A stretch of 64,000 bases of DNA, taken from contig NZ_JAHXZL010000010.1 of NCBI RefSeq assembly GCF_019429525.1, positions 62,001 to 126,000 of the forward strand, read 5' to 3'. The position numbers and the translations under genes are program-made. The DNA comes from Sphingomonas folli. GTDB taxonomy: Bacteria > Pseudomonadota > Alphaproteobacteria > Sphingomonadales > Sphingomonadaceae. Each line of letters opens with the position of its first letter. Within the stretch, counting starts at the first letter, position 1. The notes beneath the pieces are model-generated. The model saw only the letters and a list, made by a program, of their open reading frames with translations. It ran no database searches and had not been told where the DNA came from. Positions 27,294 to 36,574 of the stretch are shown here, piece after piece.

Positions 27294-27455
27294 ATGGGCC
27301 AGCGCCCCGACCACGTGAAGCCGCCGGCGCATCTCAGCCCCAACCCGCCGGTGCCCGCGCCCGAGCCGCTCGACCGGCCCGCGAGGGACCCGCTCGGTCG
27401 CGACCCGGTGCGCTACGGCGACTGGGAGCGCGACGGGATCGCCATCGACTTCTGA
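27294..27455 (+). CDS. DUF1674 / succinate dehydrogenase assembly factor 4-like protein
   Basis: 53 residues. The ATG at 27294 has GGAAGGA eight bases upstream. The C-terminus RDPVRYGDWERDGIAIDF is the hallmark of DUF1674/SdhAF4 proteins, where this end binds flavinylated SdhA and protects it during assembly of complex II. The N-terminal half is Pro-rich and disordered. It is transcribed divergently from rsmB, 84 bases apart, a neighbourhood that recurs in sphingomonads. An in-frame ATG at 27252 would extend it by 14 residues. Confidence 0.88.
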   Translation: MGQRPDHVKPPAHLSPNPPVPAPEPLDRPARDPLGRDPVRYGDWERDGIAIDF

Positions 27456-27484
27456 CCCGCGGGTCGCCGCGCCCGCCCTCGCGC

Positions 27485-28906
27485 TCAGCGCCTGAGCCGA
27501 AGCGCCACCACCTGGTCCCAGCGGTCACCCAGCGGCGGCAGGCCGGCGAGCTCGATCGCGCCGCCGCGCGCGGTGACCGTCACCGCGCCGCCGTCGAGCA
27601 GCCGCGCCGAGGCCACCCGCGCCGCCAGCGGCAGCCGCACGCGCCCGTCGTGCGCGCGCAGCAGGTGGACGTAGACGGTGTCGCCGCGCCGCGTCGTCAC
27701 GCCATAGTCGCCGGGAGGCACCGGCCCGCCCCGCGTGCCGTACACGCTCTCGCCGTACCGTTTCATCCACTCGCCGATGGCGTGGAAGGTGGCGAGGTTC
27801 TCGGGCTGGATCTCGCCGTTGGGCATCGGCCCGGTGTTGAGCAGGAAATTGGCGTTGCGCCCGGCCGCGCCCACCATCGTGCGCACCAGAGTCTCGGGTG
27901 ACTTGTACTGGTCGTCGACGAGGTTGAAGCCCCAGCTGCCGTTCATCGTCTCGGCCATCTCGAGCGGCAGCTTGCCGATCGTCGCCGCGTCGCCGTTGAA
28001 GCCCATCTTGTTCTCGCCGGGCAGGTCGCGCTCGAAGGTCTGATAGTCCTCGCCCGGGAAAGGCGCGTGGTGATGGTTGTTGACGATCAGCGCGGCGGGC
28101 TGGAGCGAGTGGATCAGCGCGTAGGTGCGGTCGAGCCGCCAGCGATCGCGCAGCGGCGTCTTCTCCTGATCCCACCAGCCGTCGAACCAGATGCCGCCGA
28201 TCGGGCCATATTGGGTGAGCAGCTCGCGCAGCTGCGCGTCCTGATAGCCGAGGTATCGCTCCCAGTCGCCCGACTCGGGCCGCCCGGTGGTGTGGCCGGT
28301 GCGACCGCGCGGGAAATAGTCCGGGTTGTGCCAGTCGAGCTGCGAGTAATAGAAGAACAGCTTCACCCCCTGGCGCCGGCACGCCGCGGCGAGCTCGGCG
28401 ATGGGGTCGCGCTTGAACGGGGTGGCGTCGACGACATTGTAGCGCGACACCTTGCTGCCGAACATCGCGAAGCCGTCGTGGTGCTTGCTGGTGATCACGA
28501 TGTAGCGCGCGCCGGCGTCCTTGAAGGAGCGCACCCACGCATCGGCGTCGAACTTGGTCGGGTTGAAGAAACGCGCGAGCCGCTCGTATTTGTCGGCCGG
28601 GATCTTGTTCTCCTGCATGATCCACTCGGCCAGCCCGGCCGAGCCGCTGCCGCCCAGCTCGCTGTACAGGCCCCAGTGCAGGAAGACGCCGAACTTGGCG
28701 TCCTGGAACCAGGTGCGCGCCGCGAGATTGGCGGCCACGGGCGTGTAGGTCGTCGCGGTGGAGGAGGCGGGGGCCGCGTCGGGCGCGGGGGCAGGTGTTG
28801 GCGCGGGTGTTGGCGCGGATTGGGCGCTCGTGCCGCTCGGCACCGCGAGCACCGCCATCATCGCCGCCGCCATGGCCGCGCGGCGGCCCCTCTCACCCCA
28901 TGCCAT
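27485..28906 (-). CDS. Alpha-L-fucosidase, GH29
   Basis: 473 residues from ATG 28906, preceded by GGAG; an open frame continues upstream but is not coding. The signal peptide (residues 1-28, ending GTSAQS) is followed by a short Pro/Ala linker. GH29 features: FGVFLHWGLYSEL, YIVITSKHHDGFAMF, the nucleophile Asp in GGIWFDGWWDQE, NHHHAPFPGEDYQTFER, and NFLLNTGPMPNGEI. It should remove terminal alpha-L-fucose from glycans in the periplasm. A C-terminal beta domain ends the protein. It is divergent from the TonB receptor gene; whether the receptor imports its product is unknown. Confidence 0.93.
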   Translation of the reverse strand: MAWGERGRRAAMAAAMMAVLAVPSGTSAQSAPTPAPTPAPAPDAAPASSTATTYTPVAANLAARTWFQDAKFGVFLHWGLYSELGGSGSAGLAEWIMQENKIPADKYERLARFFNPTKFDADAWVRSFKDAGARYIVITSKHHDGFAMFGSKVSRYNVVDATPFKRDPIAELAAACRRQGVKLFFYYSQLDWHNPDYFPRGRTGHTTGRPESGDWERYLGYQDAQLRELLTQYGPIGGIWFDGWWDQEKTPLRDRWRLDRTYALIHSLQPAALIVNNHHHAPFPGEDYQTFERDLPGENKMGFNGDAATIGKLPLEMAETMNGSWGFNLVDDQYKSPETLVRTMVGAAGRNANFLLNTGPMPNGEIQPENLATFHAIGEWMKRYGESVYGTRGGPVPPGDYGVTTRRGDTVYVHLLRAHDGRVRLPLAARVASARLLDGGAVTVTARGGAIELAGLPPLGDRWDQVVALRLRR

Positions 28907-29207
28907 CTCCGTCTCCCCTCTCCGACGCGTTCGCCTCGGGGCGGAGCGTAGCACAGCGGGGCGCGGGCGCCAGCGATCGCGCGCGGCTCGGGACGGCCGG
29001 GCCCTAATGCGATCGACTTGCATTAGCTTGGTCGTCGGGTTATCCCCCCGCGCGGGATCGGCGCCCCGGTCAGCCGTCGTTCGCGCGCCAGCGCGGGAAC
29101 CCAGCGCCAAGCGGGAGCGACGCCCCGCGGCGCTCGAGGGCTGGGCTCCCGCGTGCGCGGGCGCACGGCGGACGGCGGGGGAGCATGGGGCGGGAAAAGG
29201 GGACGAG
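28907..29207. other. Divergent promoter region between fucosidase and TonB receptor
   Basis: No gene. It holds a Fur-like dyad at 29004-29026 and, at 29085-29160, another GC-rich imperfect inverted repeat (GGGAACCCAGC ... GCTGGGCTCCC). Confidence 0.5.
29004..29026. promoter_or_regulatory. Candidate Fur-type operator
   Basis: A 7-9-7 dyad, CTAATGC and GCATTAG, AT-rich in a very GC-rich setting and about 180 bases upstream of a TonB receptor that has a PepSY partner. Its size and composition fit a Fur or Irr box. It is weaker than the canonical 19-mer. Confidence 0.35.
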
Positions 29208-31331
29208 ATGCGGATCACCTGGGGCGTGATGGCGGGGCTGTGCGCCTCGGGGGCGAGCGCGCAGCTGCCGGGCGACGCCGCGGACGCGCCGGCGCCGCGG
29301 GACGAGGTCGTCATCACCGCGGCGCGCACCGTGCTGCCCGCCAGCGCGCTGCCGCTGACCGTGGACGTGATCGACCGCGAGACGCTGTCGCGCCAGGTGG
29401 CGGTGTCGGGCTCGGTGGTGGACGCGGTGTCGGCGCTGCTCCCCGCTTTCTCGCCGACGCGCGAGAAGATCACCGGCGTCGGCGAGACGCTGCGCGGCCG
29501 CTCGCCGCTCTACGCGATCAACGGCATCCCGCAGACCACGCCGATCCGCGACGGCGCGCGCGACGGCTACACGATCGATCCCTTCTTCATCGACCGGGTC
29601 GAGGTGATCTACGGCTCCAACGCGCTGCAGGGGATCGGCGCGACCGGCGGCGTGGTCAACCAGGTGACGGTGCGCGCGCCCGAGCGCGACGGCTGGAGCG
29701 GGCGCGCGCTGGTGCAGGGCAACGCGGGAGACGATCTCTCGGGCGAGTCGCTCGGGGGCAAGCTCGGCGCGCTGGTCAACTATCGCGCCGGGCGAGTCGA
29801 CGTGACCGCGGGCGCGGCGTTCGAGCGGCGCGGCGCCTTCCTCGACGGGCGCGGGCGCCGCATCGGCTATGACGGCAACCAGAGCGAGATCCAGGACACC
29901 GACACGCTCTCCTTCTTCGCGCGCGCGGGCGTGGCGCTGGGCGGCAGCGCGCGGCTGGAGGTGGTGGCGAGCCGCTTCCACCTCGAGGGCAACGACCATT
30001 ATGTCCCCGTCGACGGCAGCCGCGCGCTCGGCCTCCCGGCGACGACGCGGCGCGGGTCGACCCCGGGCCAGCCCTCCACCGGCGTGGCGCAGATGGTGTC
30101 GGCGTCGCTCACCGACGGCGCGCTCGCGGGCGGCGCCTTCACGCTGCAGGGCTTCTACAACCGCACCAGCGACACGTTCGCGGGCGGCGTGCTGGCGACC
30201 TTCCAGGACGCCGCGATCGCGCCGGTCGGCACCCTGTTCGACCAGTCGCGCAACGTCTCGCGCAAGCTCGGCGGCAAGCTGAGCTACGAGCGCGCGGTGC
30301 CGGGATGGGAGGCGCTGACGCTCACCGCCGGGCTCGACGCGCTGGTCGACCGCACCGCGCAGACGCTGGTGCAGACCGAGCGCGCGTGGGTGCCGCGCAC
30401 CGACTTCCGCAGCCTCGCGCCGTTCGCCCAGGGCAATCTGAAGCTGGCCGACGGGCTCGTCCGGCTGGCGGGCGGCGTGCGCTACGAGACTGTCCGGCTC
30501 GACGTGCCCGACTACACCACGCTGGCGAGCTCGGGCGCGCGGCGCGTCACCGGCGGCACGCCCGGGTTCGAGCGCGCGCTGTGGAACGGCGGCCTGGTGC
30601 TCGAGCCCGCCTCGGGCATCCGCGCCTATGGCAGCTACGCCGAGGGCTATACGATCGCCGACATCGGCCGCGTGCTGCGCGCGGTGAACCAGCCGAACGT
30701 GCGGATCGACGACTTCCTCGATCTCACCCCGGTGATCTCGAACAACCGCGAGCTCGGCGTCGAGCTCAGGCGCGGCCCGCTCACCGCGAGCAGCACCTAT
30801 TACTGGTCGTCGAGCGAGGCGGGGTCGGTGCTGGTCCGCGGCGACGACGGCATCTTCAACGTGGTGCGCCAGCCGATCGATATTCAGGGTCTGGAGATCA
30901 ACCTCGACACGCTCACCCCGCTGCCCGGACTGACCCTCGCGCTCGGCTACAGCCACGTCACCGGGCGCACCGACGCCGACGGCGACGGGCGGCTCGACGC
31001 CGATCTCGACGGGGCCAATATCTCGCCCGATCGGCTCAACCTCAGCGCCGACTATCGCGCTGGCCGGTTCAGCGCGCGGGTGCAGGGGCGCTATTACCTC
31101 TCGCGTCGCTTTCGGGGGCAGCCGATCGCCAACGACTTCGCCGGCTATCGCCTGTTCGACGCGTATTTGGCCTATGACGCGCCGGTCGGCCGGCTGATGC
31201 TGAGCGTGCAGAACCTCGGCGACACCGACTATGTCACTTACTACAGCGACACGCAGGGGCCGACCGACAACGCGCGCTTCTACACCGGGCGGGGGCGCAA
31301 CGCGACGCTGAGCTGGCAGGCGAGCTTCTGA
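29208..31331 (+). CDS. TonB-dependent outer-membrane receptor, probably ferric siderophore
   Basis: 707 residues from ATG 29208, which has AGGGGAC upstream; the longer open frame is not coding. The signal peptide ends near SGASAQ. The TonB box is DEVVITAAR at about 29-37. The plug domain includes LRGRSPLYAINGIPQTTPIRDGARDG and RVEVIYGSNALQGIGATGGVVNQVT. A 22-strand barrel follows and ends in an aromatic residue (SWQASF), the outer-membrane insertion signal. QNLGDTDYVTYYSDTQGP is typical of siderophore receptors. The PepSY membrane gene overlaps its stop, as in many iron-uptake loci. The ligand cannot be named. Confidence 0.92.
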   Translation: MRITWGVMAGLCASGASAQLPGDAADAPAPRDEVVITAARTVLPASALPLTVDVIDRETLSRQVAVSGSVVDAVSALLPAFSPTREKITGVGETLRGRSPLYAINGIPQTTPIRDGARDGYTIDPFFIDRVEVIYGSNALQGIGATGGVVNQVTVRAPERDGWSGRALVQGNAGDDLSGESLGGKLGALVNYRAGRVDVTAGAAFERRGAFLDGRGRRIGYDGNQSEIQDTDTLSFFARAGVALGGSARLEVVASRFHLEGNDHYVPVDGSRALGLPATTRRGSTPGQPSTGVAQMVSASLTDGALAGGAFTLQGFYNRTSDTFAGGVLATFQDAAIAPVGTLFDQSRNVSRKLGGKLSYERAVPGWEALTLTAGLDALVDRTAQTLVQTERAWVPRTDFRSLAPFAQGNLKLADGLVRLAGGVRYETVRLDVPDYTTLASSGARRVTGGTPGFERALWNGGLVLEPASGIRAYGSYAEGYTIADIGRVLRAVNQPNVRIDDFLDLTPVISNNRELGVELRRGPLTASSTYYWSSSEAGSVLVRGDDGIFNVVRQPIDIQGLEINLDTLTPLPGLTLALGYSHVTGRTDADGDGRLDADLDGANISPDRLNLSADYRAGRFSARVQGRYYLSRRFRGQPIANDFAGYRLFDAYLAYDAPVGRLMLSVQNLGDTDYVTYYSDTQGPTDNARFYTGRGRNATLSWQASF

Positions 31332-32413
31332 TGCGCGCGCTGGCGCTGCTGCACCGCTGGGTGGGCGCGATCGTCGGCGCGCTGCTCGCGCTGCTCGGCA
31401 CCACCGGCGCGCTGCTGGTGTGGCGCGACCCATTGACGCTCGTGCCGCACGCCGGCGACGCGCCGCTGCGTGACCCCGCGACGCTGGCGCGCGTGCTCGA
31501 CTCGCTCGCCGCGGGCGCGCGGCCGCTCGATCGCGTGACGTTGGCGGGCGAGGGGCTGGGGGTGCACCAGGTCGTGTTCCGCGACGGCGGCGGCGCCTAT
31601 CTCAGCCAGGGGGGCGAGGTGGTGGCGCGCTGGTCGAGCGCGTGGCAGCGGCCCGAGCTGCTACTGTTCGACCTCCACCATCGCCTGCTGCTCGGCGAGG
31701 CGGGCGAGACAGTGATCGGCGTCGCGGCGCTGGTCGGCTTGGTGCTGGTGGTGAGCGGCGCCGTGCTGTGGTGGCGGACTCGCGCGCGCTTCCGCCCGCG
31801 GCCGTGGCCGGCGCGGATGACCTCGGGGGCGATCGTCCACCACCACCGCGACCTGGGCGTGCTGACCGCGCCGCTGCTCGCGCTGTCGCTGCTGACCGGC
31901 GCGATGATGGCGCTGCCCGCGGTAGAGCGGCTGCTGCTGGCGCCGCTCGGGGCGAGCGACCGGGTCCGGCCGCCGCGGCTGCCGGCGACGCGCCCGTCGG
32001 CCGCGCCGGCGCCGCGTCTCGCGCCGCTGCTCGCCGCCGCGGCGCACCGTTTCCCCGGCGCCGAGCTGCGGAGGGTGCAGTGGCCGCGCGGCGCGCGCGC
32101 GCCGCTGGCGCTGCGGCTGCGGCAGTCGTTCGAGTGGACGCCGAACGGGCGCACCTTCGTCTACGCCGACCCGGTGACGCTGCGGATCGTCGGGGTCGCC
32201 GACCCCGCGGCGGGCGGCGCGCACGAGCGCGCGCGAGAGAAGCTCTACCCGCTCCACGCCGCCAAGGTCGGCGGCCTGGCGTGGAAGCTGGCGATCACCG
32301 CCTCGGGGCTGGCGCTGGCGCTGCTCGGCAGCCTGGCGGTCTACGGCTTCTGGGCGACGCGCGCGCGGGTGAGCGCGGCGCGGCGGGGGAGGCGGGCGGC
32401 GGCGGCGGGGTGA
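31331..32413 (+). CDS. PepSY-associated TM helix protein (iron-uptake accessory)
   Basis: 360 residues. The ATG overlaps the TonB receptor stop by one base (TGATG). Four membrane segments: near 10-30 (WVGAIVGALLALLGTTG), 131-150, 180-200 and 320-340. Two PepSY-like periplasmic segments lie between them. HRWVG, FDLHHRLLLG, GAVLWWRTR, HHHRDLGVL and YPLHAAKVGG are the family blocks, whose histidines may hold haem. Such proteins act with siderophore receptors as periplasm-facing ferric reductases or couple release of iron in the periplasm. Function is inferred from family and neighbour. Confidence 0.9.
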   Translation: MRALALLHRWVGAIVGALLALLGTTGALLVWRDPLTLVPHAGDAPLRDPATLARVLDSLAAGARPLDRVTLAGEGLGVHQVVFRDGGGAYLSQGGEVVARWSSAWQRPELLLFDLHHRLLLGEAGETVIGVAALVGLVLVVSGAVLWWRTRARFRPRPWPARMTSGAIVHHHRDLGVLTAPLLALSLLTGAMMALPAVERLLLAPLGASDRVRPPRLPATRPSAAPAPRLAPLLAAAAHRFPGAELRRVQWPRGARAPLALRLRQSFEWTPNGRTFVYADPVTLRIVGVADPAAGGAHERAREKLYPLHAAKVGGLAWKLAITASGLALALLGSLAVYGFWATRARVSAARRGRRAAAAG

Positions 32414-32433
32414 GATGGCGGGCGCGACCTGCT

Positions 32434-32600
32434 CATCCTCCCCCTGCGAGGGGAGTGCGCGCTTTGGCTTACCTTCGGCGAGCCGAAGCCGGCACGGGCA
32501 GCGGGTGACGCTGACCGAGGGTGTCGCCGCCGGTGAGACCAGGGACGCTCGTTGGCCGCGTCACGCCCCGTCAGGCACCTCCGCTCGCAGGGGAGGATCC
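32434..32600. repeat. Palindromic intergenic repeat
   Basis: Ends ATCCTCCCCCTGCGAGGGG and CTCGCAGGGGAGGAT are inverted copies, the same family as 20776-20914, with a longer internal section. It lies between the convergent PepSY and UxaA genes. Confidence 0.7.
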
Positions 32601-32629
32601 CGGGGCATGCGGCACCCGGCGGACGGCCC

Positions 32630-34108
32630 TCACAGCGTCACGCCGCGCTTCCAGATCGCGATCTCGCGCTCGCCGTTGCGCTCGGCCGCGGTGGCCTCGC
32701 CCGAGGCGATCGCGACGATTCGCGCCAGCAGCGCGTCGGCGGTGGCGTCGAAGCCGCGCTCCAGCACCGCGCCCGCGTCGAAGTCGATCCAGCCGGGCTT
32801 GCGCGTCGCCAGCCCGCTGTTCGAGGCGATCTTGACCGTCGGCACGGGAAAACCGAGCGGGGTGCCGCGCCCGGTGGTGAACAGGATCACAGTCGCGCCC
32901 GCCGCCGCCAGCGCGGTGGACGAGACCGCGTCGTTGCCCGGCGCCTCCAGCAAGGTCAGCCCGCGCGCGCGCGCCGCGGCGCCATAGCCGATCACGTCGC
33001 TGATCTGCCCGCGCCCCGCTTTCTGCACCGCGCCGAGCGACTTCTCCTCCAGCGTGGTGATCCCGCCCGCGACGTTGCCGGGCGAGGGGTTCTCGGAGAC
33101 CGTCTCGCCGTGGTCGAGGAAGTAGCGCTTGAAGCCGTTGACCAGCCCGGCGATCCCGTCGAACACGCGCGCGTCGCTGGCGCGGTCCATCAGCGTCTGC
33201 TCGGCGCCGAAGATCTCGGGGATCTCGGTGAACACCACGCTGCCGTCCGCCGCGACGACACGATCGCTGATGCGGCCGACCAGCGGGTTGGCAGTGAGCC
33301 CCGACAGGCCGTCCGAGCCGCCGCACTTCACGCCGAGCACCAGCTCGCCGAGCGCGCAGGGCACGCGCGCGGCGCGCGCCGCGGCGGCCAGCTCGGCGAC
33401 GAGGGCGACGCCTTCCTCCACCTCGTCCGCGCTCGCCTGCGCGGTGAGCGCGCGCACGCGGCCGCGCGCCGCCGGTGGGATCGACTCGATCAGCGCGGCG
33501 ACCTGGTTCTCCTCGCAGCCGAGCCCGACGATCAGCACGCCCCCCGCGTTGGGATGCGCCGCCAGCGCGGCGAGGATCGCGCGCGTCCCGCCCAGGTCCT
33601 GTCCCAGCTGCGAGCAGCCGTGCGGGTGGGTGAAGGCGTGGACGCCGTCGACCGCGTCGCCCACCAGCGCGGCGGCGCGCGTCGCGATCCGCTCGGCGGT
33701 GCGCGCGACACAGCCGACCGTCGGCAGCACCCAGATCTCGTTGCGCGTCGCGACGCGACCGTCGGCGCGGCGATAGCCCTGGAAGGTCGTCCCGCTCGCG
33801 CGCCCCAGCGCCGCGGGCGGGGCGGGCGCGTAGCGATAGTCGAGCGCGGCGTCGAGCGCGGTGGCGAGATTGTGCGAGTGGACGTGCTCGCCGGGGCGGA
33901 TCGGCGCGGTGGCGTGGCCGATCGGATAGCCGTATTTCATCACCGCCTCGCCCGGCGCGAGCGCGGCCACCGCCACCTTGTGCCCGCGCGCCACGTCCTG
34001 CGCGAGCGTCAGCACCGTGCCGGCGAGCGCGACGGTCTCGCCCGCGCGCGCGTCGTCGAGCAGGGTGGCGACGCTGTCGCCGGGCGCGATCTTGAGGGCG
34101 CTGGCCAT
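32630..34108 (-). CDS. uxaA: UxaA family dehydratase (altronate dehydratase-like)
   Basis: 492 residues. The start at ATG 34108 is chosen because GGAGGTGAG lies directly upstream; an ATG at 34138 adds ten residues. The N-terminal SAF domain (about 1-95, ending HVHSHNLAT) is followed by a large dehydratase domain with TVGCVARTAERIA, THPHGCSQLGQD, LGCEENQ, GVKCGGSDGLSGLTANP and NPSPGNVAGGITTLEEKSLG; the cysteines ligate an iron or Fe-S site. The family removes water from D-altronate to give 2-keto-3-deoxygluconate, or acts on related sugar acids. No uxuA, uxaC or transporter genes are adjacent, so the substrate is uncertain. Confidence 0.88.
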   Translation of the reverse strand: MASALKIAPGDSVATLLDDARAGETVALAGTVLTLAQDVARGHKVAVAALAPGEAVMKYGYPIGHATAPIRPGEHVHSHNLATALDAALDYRYAPAPPAALGRASGTTFQGYRRADGRVATRNEIWVLPTVGCVARTAERIATRAAALVGDAVDGVHAFTHPHGCSQLGQDLGGTRAILAALAAHPNAGGVLIVGLGCEENQVAALIESIPPAARGRVRALTAQASADEVEEGVALVAELAAAARAARVPCALGELVLGVKCGGSDGLSGLTANPLVGRISDRVVAADGSVVFTEIPEIFGAEQTLMDRASDARVFDGIAGLVNGFKRYFLDHGETVSENPSPGNVAGGITTLEEKSLGAVQKAGRGQISDVIGYGAAARARGLTLLEAPGNDAVSSTALAAAGATVILFTTGRGTPLGFPVPTVKIASNSGLATRKPGWIDFDAGAVLERGFDATADALLARIVAIASGEATAAERNGEREIAIWKRGVTL

Positions 34109-34296
34109 CTCACCTCCGGGTCGGGACCGATCGCTCATCCCCTACAGCATGCGCCGCCACGTTTGAACCGCCGCCTTCTGGACCGCCCCGCCTGGGCCGC
34201 GAGCGCGCTCCTCGCAGGGGCCCAGGGCCAGCGGGATGGCGCTCGCGGCCCTGGGCTCGGGCGTTCGCCGGAGCACGGTGGACGGCCCGCCGCCCG

Positions 34297-35328
34297 TCAG
34301 CCGCCGGCGCCGCTCGTCACGATCGTGCCGTTGAGCCCGGCGGGGAAGAAGCCGCCGCCCGTCACCGCGGCGCCGCTCTGGAAGACGACGTTGAGGACCT
34401 GCGCCGCGCTGCGCCCCAGCACCAGCCCGTCGGCGTCGGTGGGGACGAGGTTGGCGGTCGCGGCGGTGCCGATGTCCTGGTCTGTGTCGCCCGCGCCGTC
34501 GAGCGAGTCGCGCAGCGCCGAGATCTGGCTCACCCGCGTGTAGACGCTCGGCACGGTCAGGCCGCGGCGCCACAGCTCGGCGCGGATCGTCGCGTCATGG
34601 TAGCATTCGGCCGCGAGGATGCCCGCGCTCGCCTCGAGATAGGTCTTGTCGGTGAGCAGCTTCGCCGCGCCGCGATAGGCGCTGACGCCGACGTCGGTGA
34701 GCAGGTAGGCGCCGATCAGGAAGCTCTCGTCGTCGGCATAGGGGTCGAAGATGTCGCCCGCGCCGATCACCCCCGCGGCGCGCGCCGCCGCGGTGAAGGC
34801 GCCGACCACCTGGGTGCCGCCGACGCTCACGCTCGCGCTGCCCGAGATGTTGATCGCCGGCTGCGCCACGCGCGCGCCGCCCAGCGTCTCGCGCAGGAAG
34901 CGGATATGGCCGATCTCGTCGGCGGCGATCTCGCGCGCATATTCGGCGACGACGTCGTCGCCGAAGTCGACCGCGCGCGCCGCGCCCGCGCCGCTGCCGG
35001 TCACCACCGCGCCCTGCGTCCCCATGCCGGTGAGCAGCGCGCCGTCCACGCCGCCGCCCGAGACGGCATAGGCGTAATAAGCGCCCTCGAGATATTCGAG
35101 CTGGAGCGCGAAGTTGAGCACCGCGACATCGGTGATCGCGCCGCTCGGCGTCGGCGTGGGGGAGGGAGCCGGCGAGGCGTCATTACCGTCGTCGCCGCAG
35201 CCCGACAGCAGCGCCAGCCCGCCCGTCGCCGCCGCGGCGCCGCCGCACAGCCGGATGAAGTTCCGGCGCGCTTGGCGCTGCTGCTCGGCGCGCTCCATGA
35301 GGTCGAGGAACTCGATCGGATCGTTCAT
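34297..35328 (-). CDS. Ferritin-like (desiccation-related type) Tat-exported lipoprotein
   Basis: 343 residues. The N-terminus has a twin-arginine motif RRNFIRLCGG and a lipobox-like LLSGCG near 40-45, so it is probably exported folded and anchored. A Ser/Pro/Thr linker follows. The Ferritin_2 domain starts ITDVAVLNFALQLEYLEGAYY, with metal-binding candidates in LEYLE, EYAREIAADEIGHIRFLRE and GILAAECYHDATIRAEL. It is paralogous to the gene 11 bases upstream (same order of blocks, same GGFFPAG...N C-terminus). Both stop and start closely enough to be one operon. The role, whether metal handling, oxidative or desiccation stress, is not established. Confidence 0.88.
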   Translation of the reverse strand: MNDPIEFLDLMERAEQQRQARRNFIRLCGGAAAATGGLALLSGCGDDGNDASPAPSPTPTPSGAITDVAVLNFALQLEYLEGAYYAYAVSGGGVDGALLTGMGTQGAVVTGSGAGAARAVDFGDDVVAEYAREIAADEIGHIRFLRETLGGARVAQPAINISGSASVSVGGTQVVGAFTAAARAAGVIGAGDIFDPYADDESFLIGAYLLTDVGVSAYRGAAKLLTDKTYLEASAGILAAECYHDATIRAELWRRGLTVPSVYTRVSQISALRDSLDGAGDTDQDIGTAATANLVPTDADGLVLGRSAAQVLNVVFQSGAAVTGGGFFPAGLNGTIVTSGAGG

Positions 35329-35339
35329 CGCGCCGCTCC

Positions 35340-36323
35340 TCAGTTCGCGCCGGAGCGACGCAGCGCCGCGTTGGCATTGTTGGTCCCCGCCGGGAAGAAA
35401 CCGCCCGCGCTGACCTGGTCCTTGGTGAGATAGGCGATGTTGTGGACCTGCTCGACGGTGCGGCCGAACACCAGCCCGCGCCCGTCCGTGGGCACCACGT
35501 TGGCGGCGCGGCCGTAGATCGAGGTGACCGGCGAGATGCCCTGGTCGTCGTCGCCCTCGCGGCGCGGCGGGCCGTCCGATTGGTCGTCGCCGTCGAGATC
35601 GTCGCGCGCGTCGGAGATCTTGTCGGCCTTCTCGCGCAGGTCGTCGACGTCGACGCCGCGGCGGTAGAGCGCGCTGCGGATCAGCCCGGCGTGGAACGCC
35701 TCGGCGGCGAGCAGCCCGGCCGCGGCGTCGACGATGGCATTGTCGCTCAGCAGCGGCGCCGCGCCCTTGTAGGCGGTGACGCCGACGTCCTCGAACAGAT
35801 AGGCGGCGAGCAGGAAATTGTCGTCGCTGGCATAAGGGTCGAAGACGCCGCCGCTCGCGTCCAGGTCGATGTCGGCGGCCTCGGCGACGGCGGTGAAGAC
35901 GCTGGTCGACAGGTCGATCGCGGGCTGCGCCACCGCGGCGCTCCCCAGCGCGCGGCGCAGCAGCGCGACGTGCGCGACCTCGTCGGCGGCGATCTCGCGC
36001 GCATATTGGATCACCGCGGGATCGCTCAGCGCGGCGCGGCGCGCGCCGGTGACGGACCCTTGCGTCTGCGTGCCGGTGAGCTGGTCCGCCGCCAGGCCGG
36101 TGCCGGTGACCGCGTAGCTGTAGAATTGCGCCTCGAGATATTCGAGGTTGAGCGCGAAGTTGAGGATGTCGGCGTCGCTCGGCGCGGTCTGCGCGCTGGC
36201 CTCGCGCGCGAGCACCAGCCCGCCCGCGCCCAGCACCACCGCGGTGGCGGCGCCGCGGAAGAAGGCGCGGCGCCCGGCGCGGCGGCGCGCGTGCGCCTCG
36301 ATCAGTCTCTCGCCCGCGGCCAT
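35340..36323 (-). CDS. Ferritin-like (desiccation-related type) Tat-exported protein
   Basis: 327 residues. The Tat signal RRAFFRGAATAVVLGAGG is followed by cleavage near REASAQ, with no lipobox, unlike its downstream paralogue. The Ferritin_2 domain has ADILNFALNLEYLEAQFYSYAV, QYAREIAADEVAHVALLRRAL and GLLAAEAFHAGLIRSALYRR, each with the Glu and His residues of a four-helix di-metal site. An Asp/Arg-rich insert (DARDDLDGDDQSDG near 245-258) is absent from the paralogue. It is the first gene of a two-gene unit that reads away from the divergent protease-TPR gene. Confidence 0.88.
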   Translation of the reverse strand: MAAGERLIEAHARRRAGRRAFFRGAATAVVLGAGGLVLAREASAQTAPSDADILNFALNLEYLEAQFYSYAVTGTGLAADQLTGTQTQGSVTGARRAALSDPAVIQYAREIAADEVAHVALLRRALGSAAVAQPAIDLSTSVFTAVAEAADIDLDASGGVFDPYASDDNFLLAAYLFEDVGVTAYKGAAPLLSDNAIVDAAAGLLAAEAFHAGLIRSALYRRGVDVDDLREKADKISDARDDLDGDDQSDGPPRREGDDDQGISPVTSIYGRAANVVPTDGRGLVFGRTVEQVHNIAYLTKDQVSAGGFFPAGTNNANAALRRSGAN

Positions 36324-36574
36324 CCGACGCTCTCCCTCTGCGACATGAACCGACGTCGCGCGAAGGGGATACGAGGGGGCGGCGAAAAGGATGCGTCAGG
36401 GCCGGAACGATCGTGTCGCGACCCGCCGCGGCGAACGTGCCGACTGTCTCGCCGGGCCGTCGACTAAGGGGAATGAGGTCCGGGTCGGATCGGAGCGGGA
36501 AGCGCCGCCGCGGTCGTCACTGGGCGCTTGCCTCGCGACGGGCGCCACGCGACGATCCGTGGCGGAGGTGGGTG

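Noticed and set aside
27210..27332. Longer rsmB N-terminus from ATG 27332
   Set aside because: The extra 41 residues lack family similarity and overlap the divergent SdhAF4-like gene.
27486..29473. 662-residue version of the fucosidase
   Set aside because: The extra N-terminus runs through intergenic repeats and the TonB promoter region; the signal peptide begins at ATG 28906.
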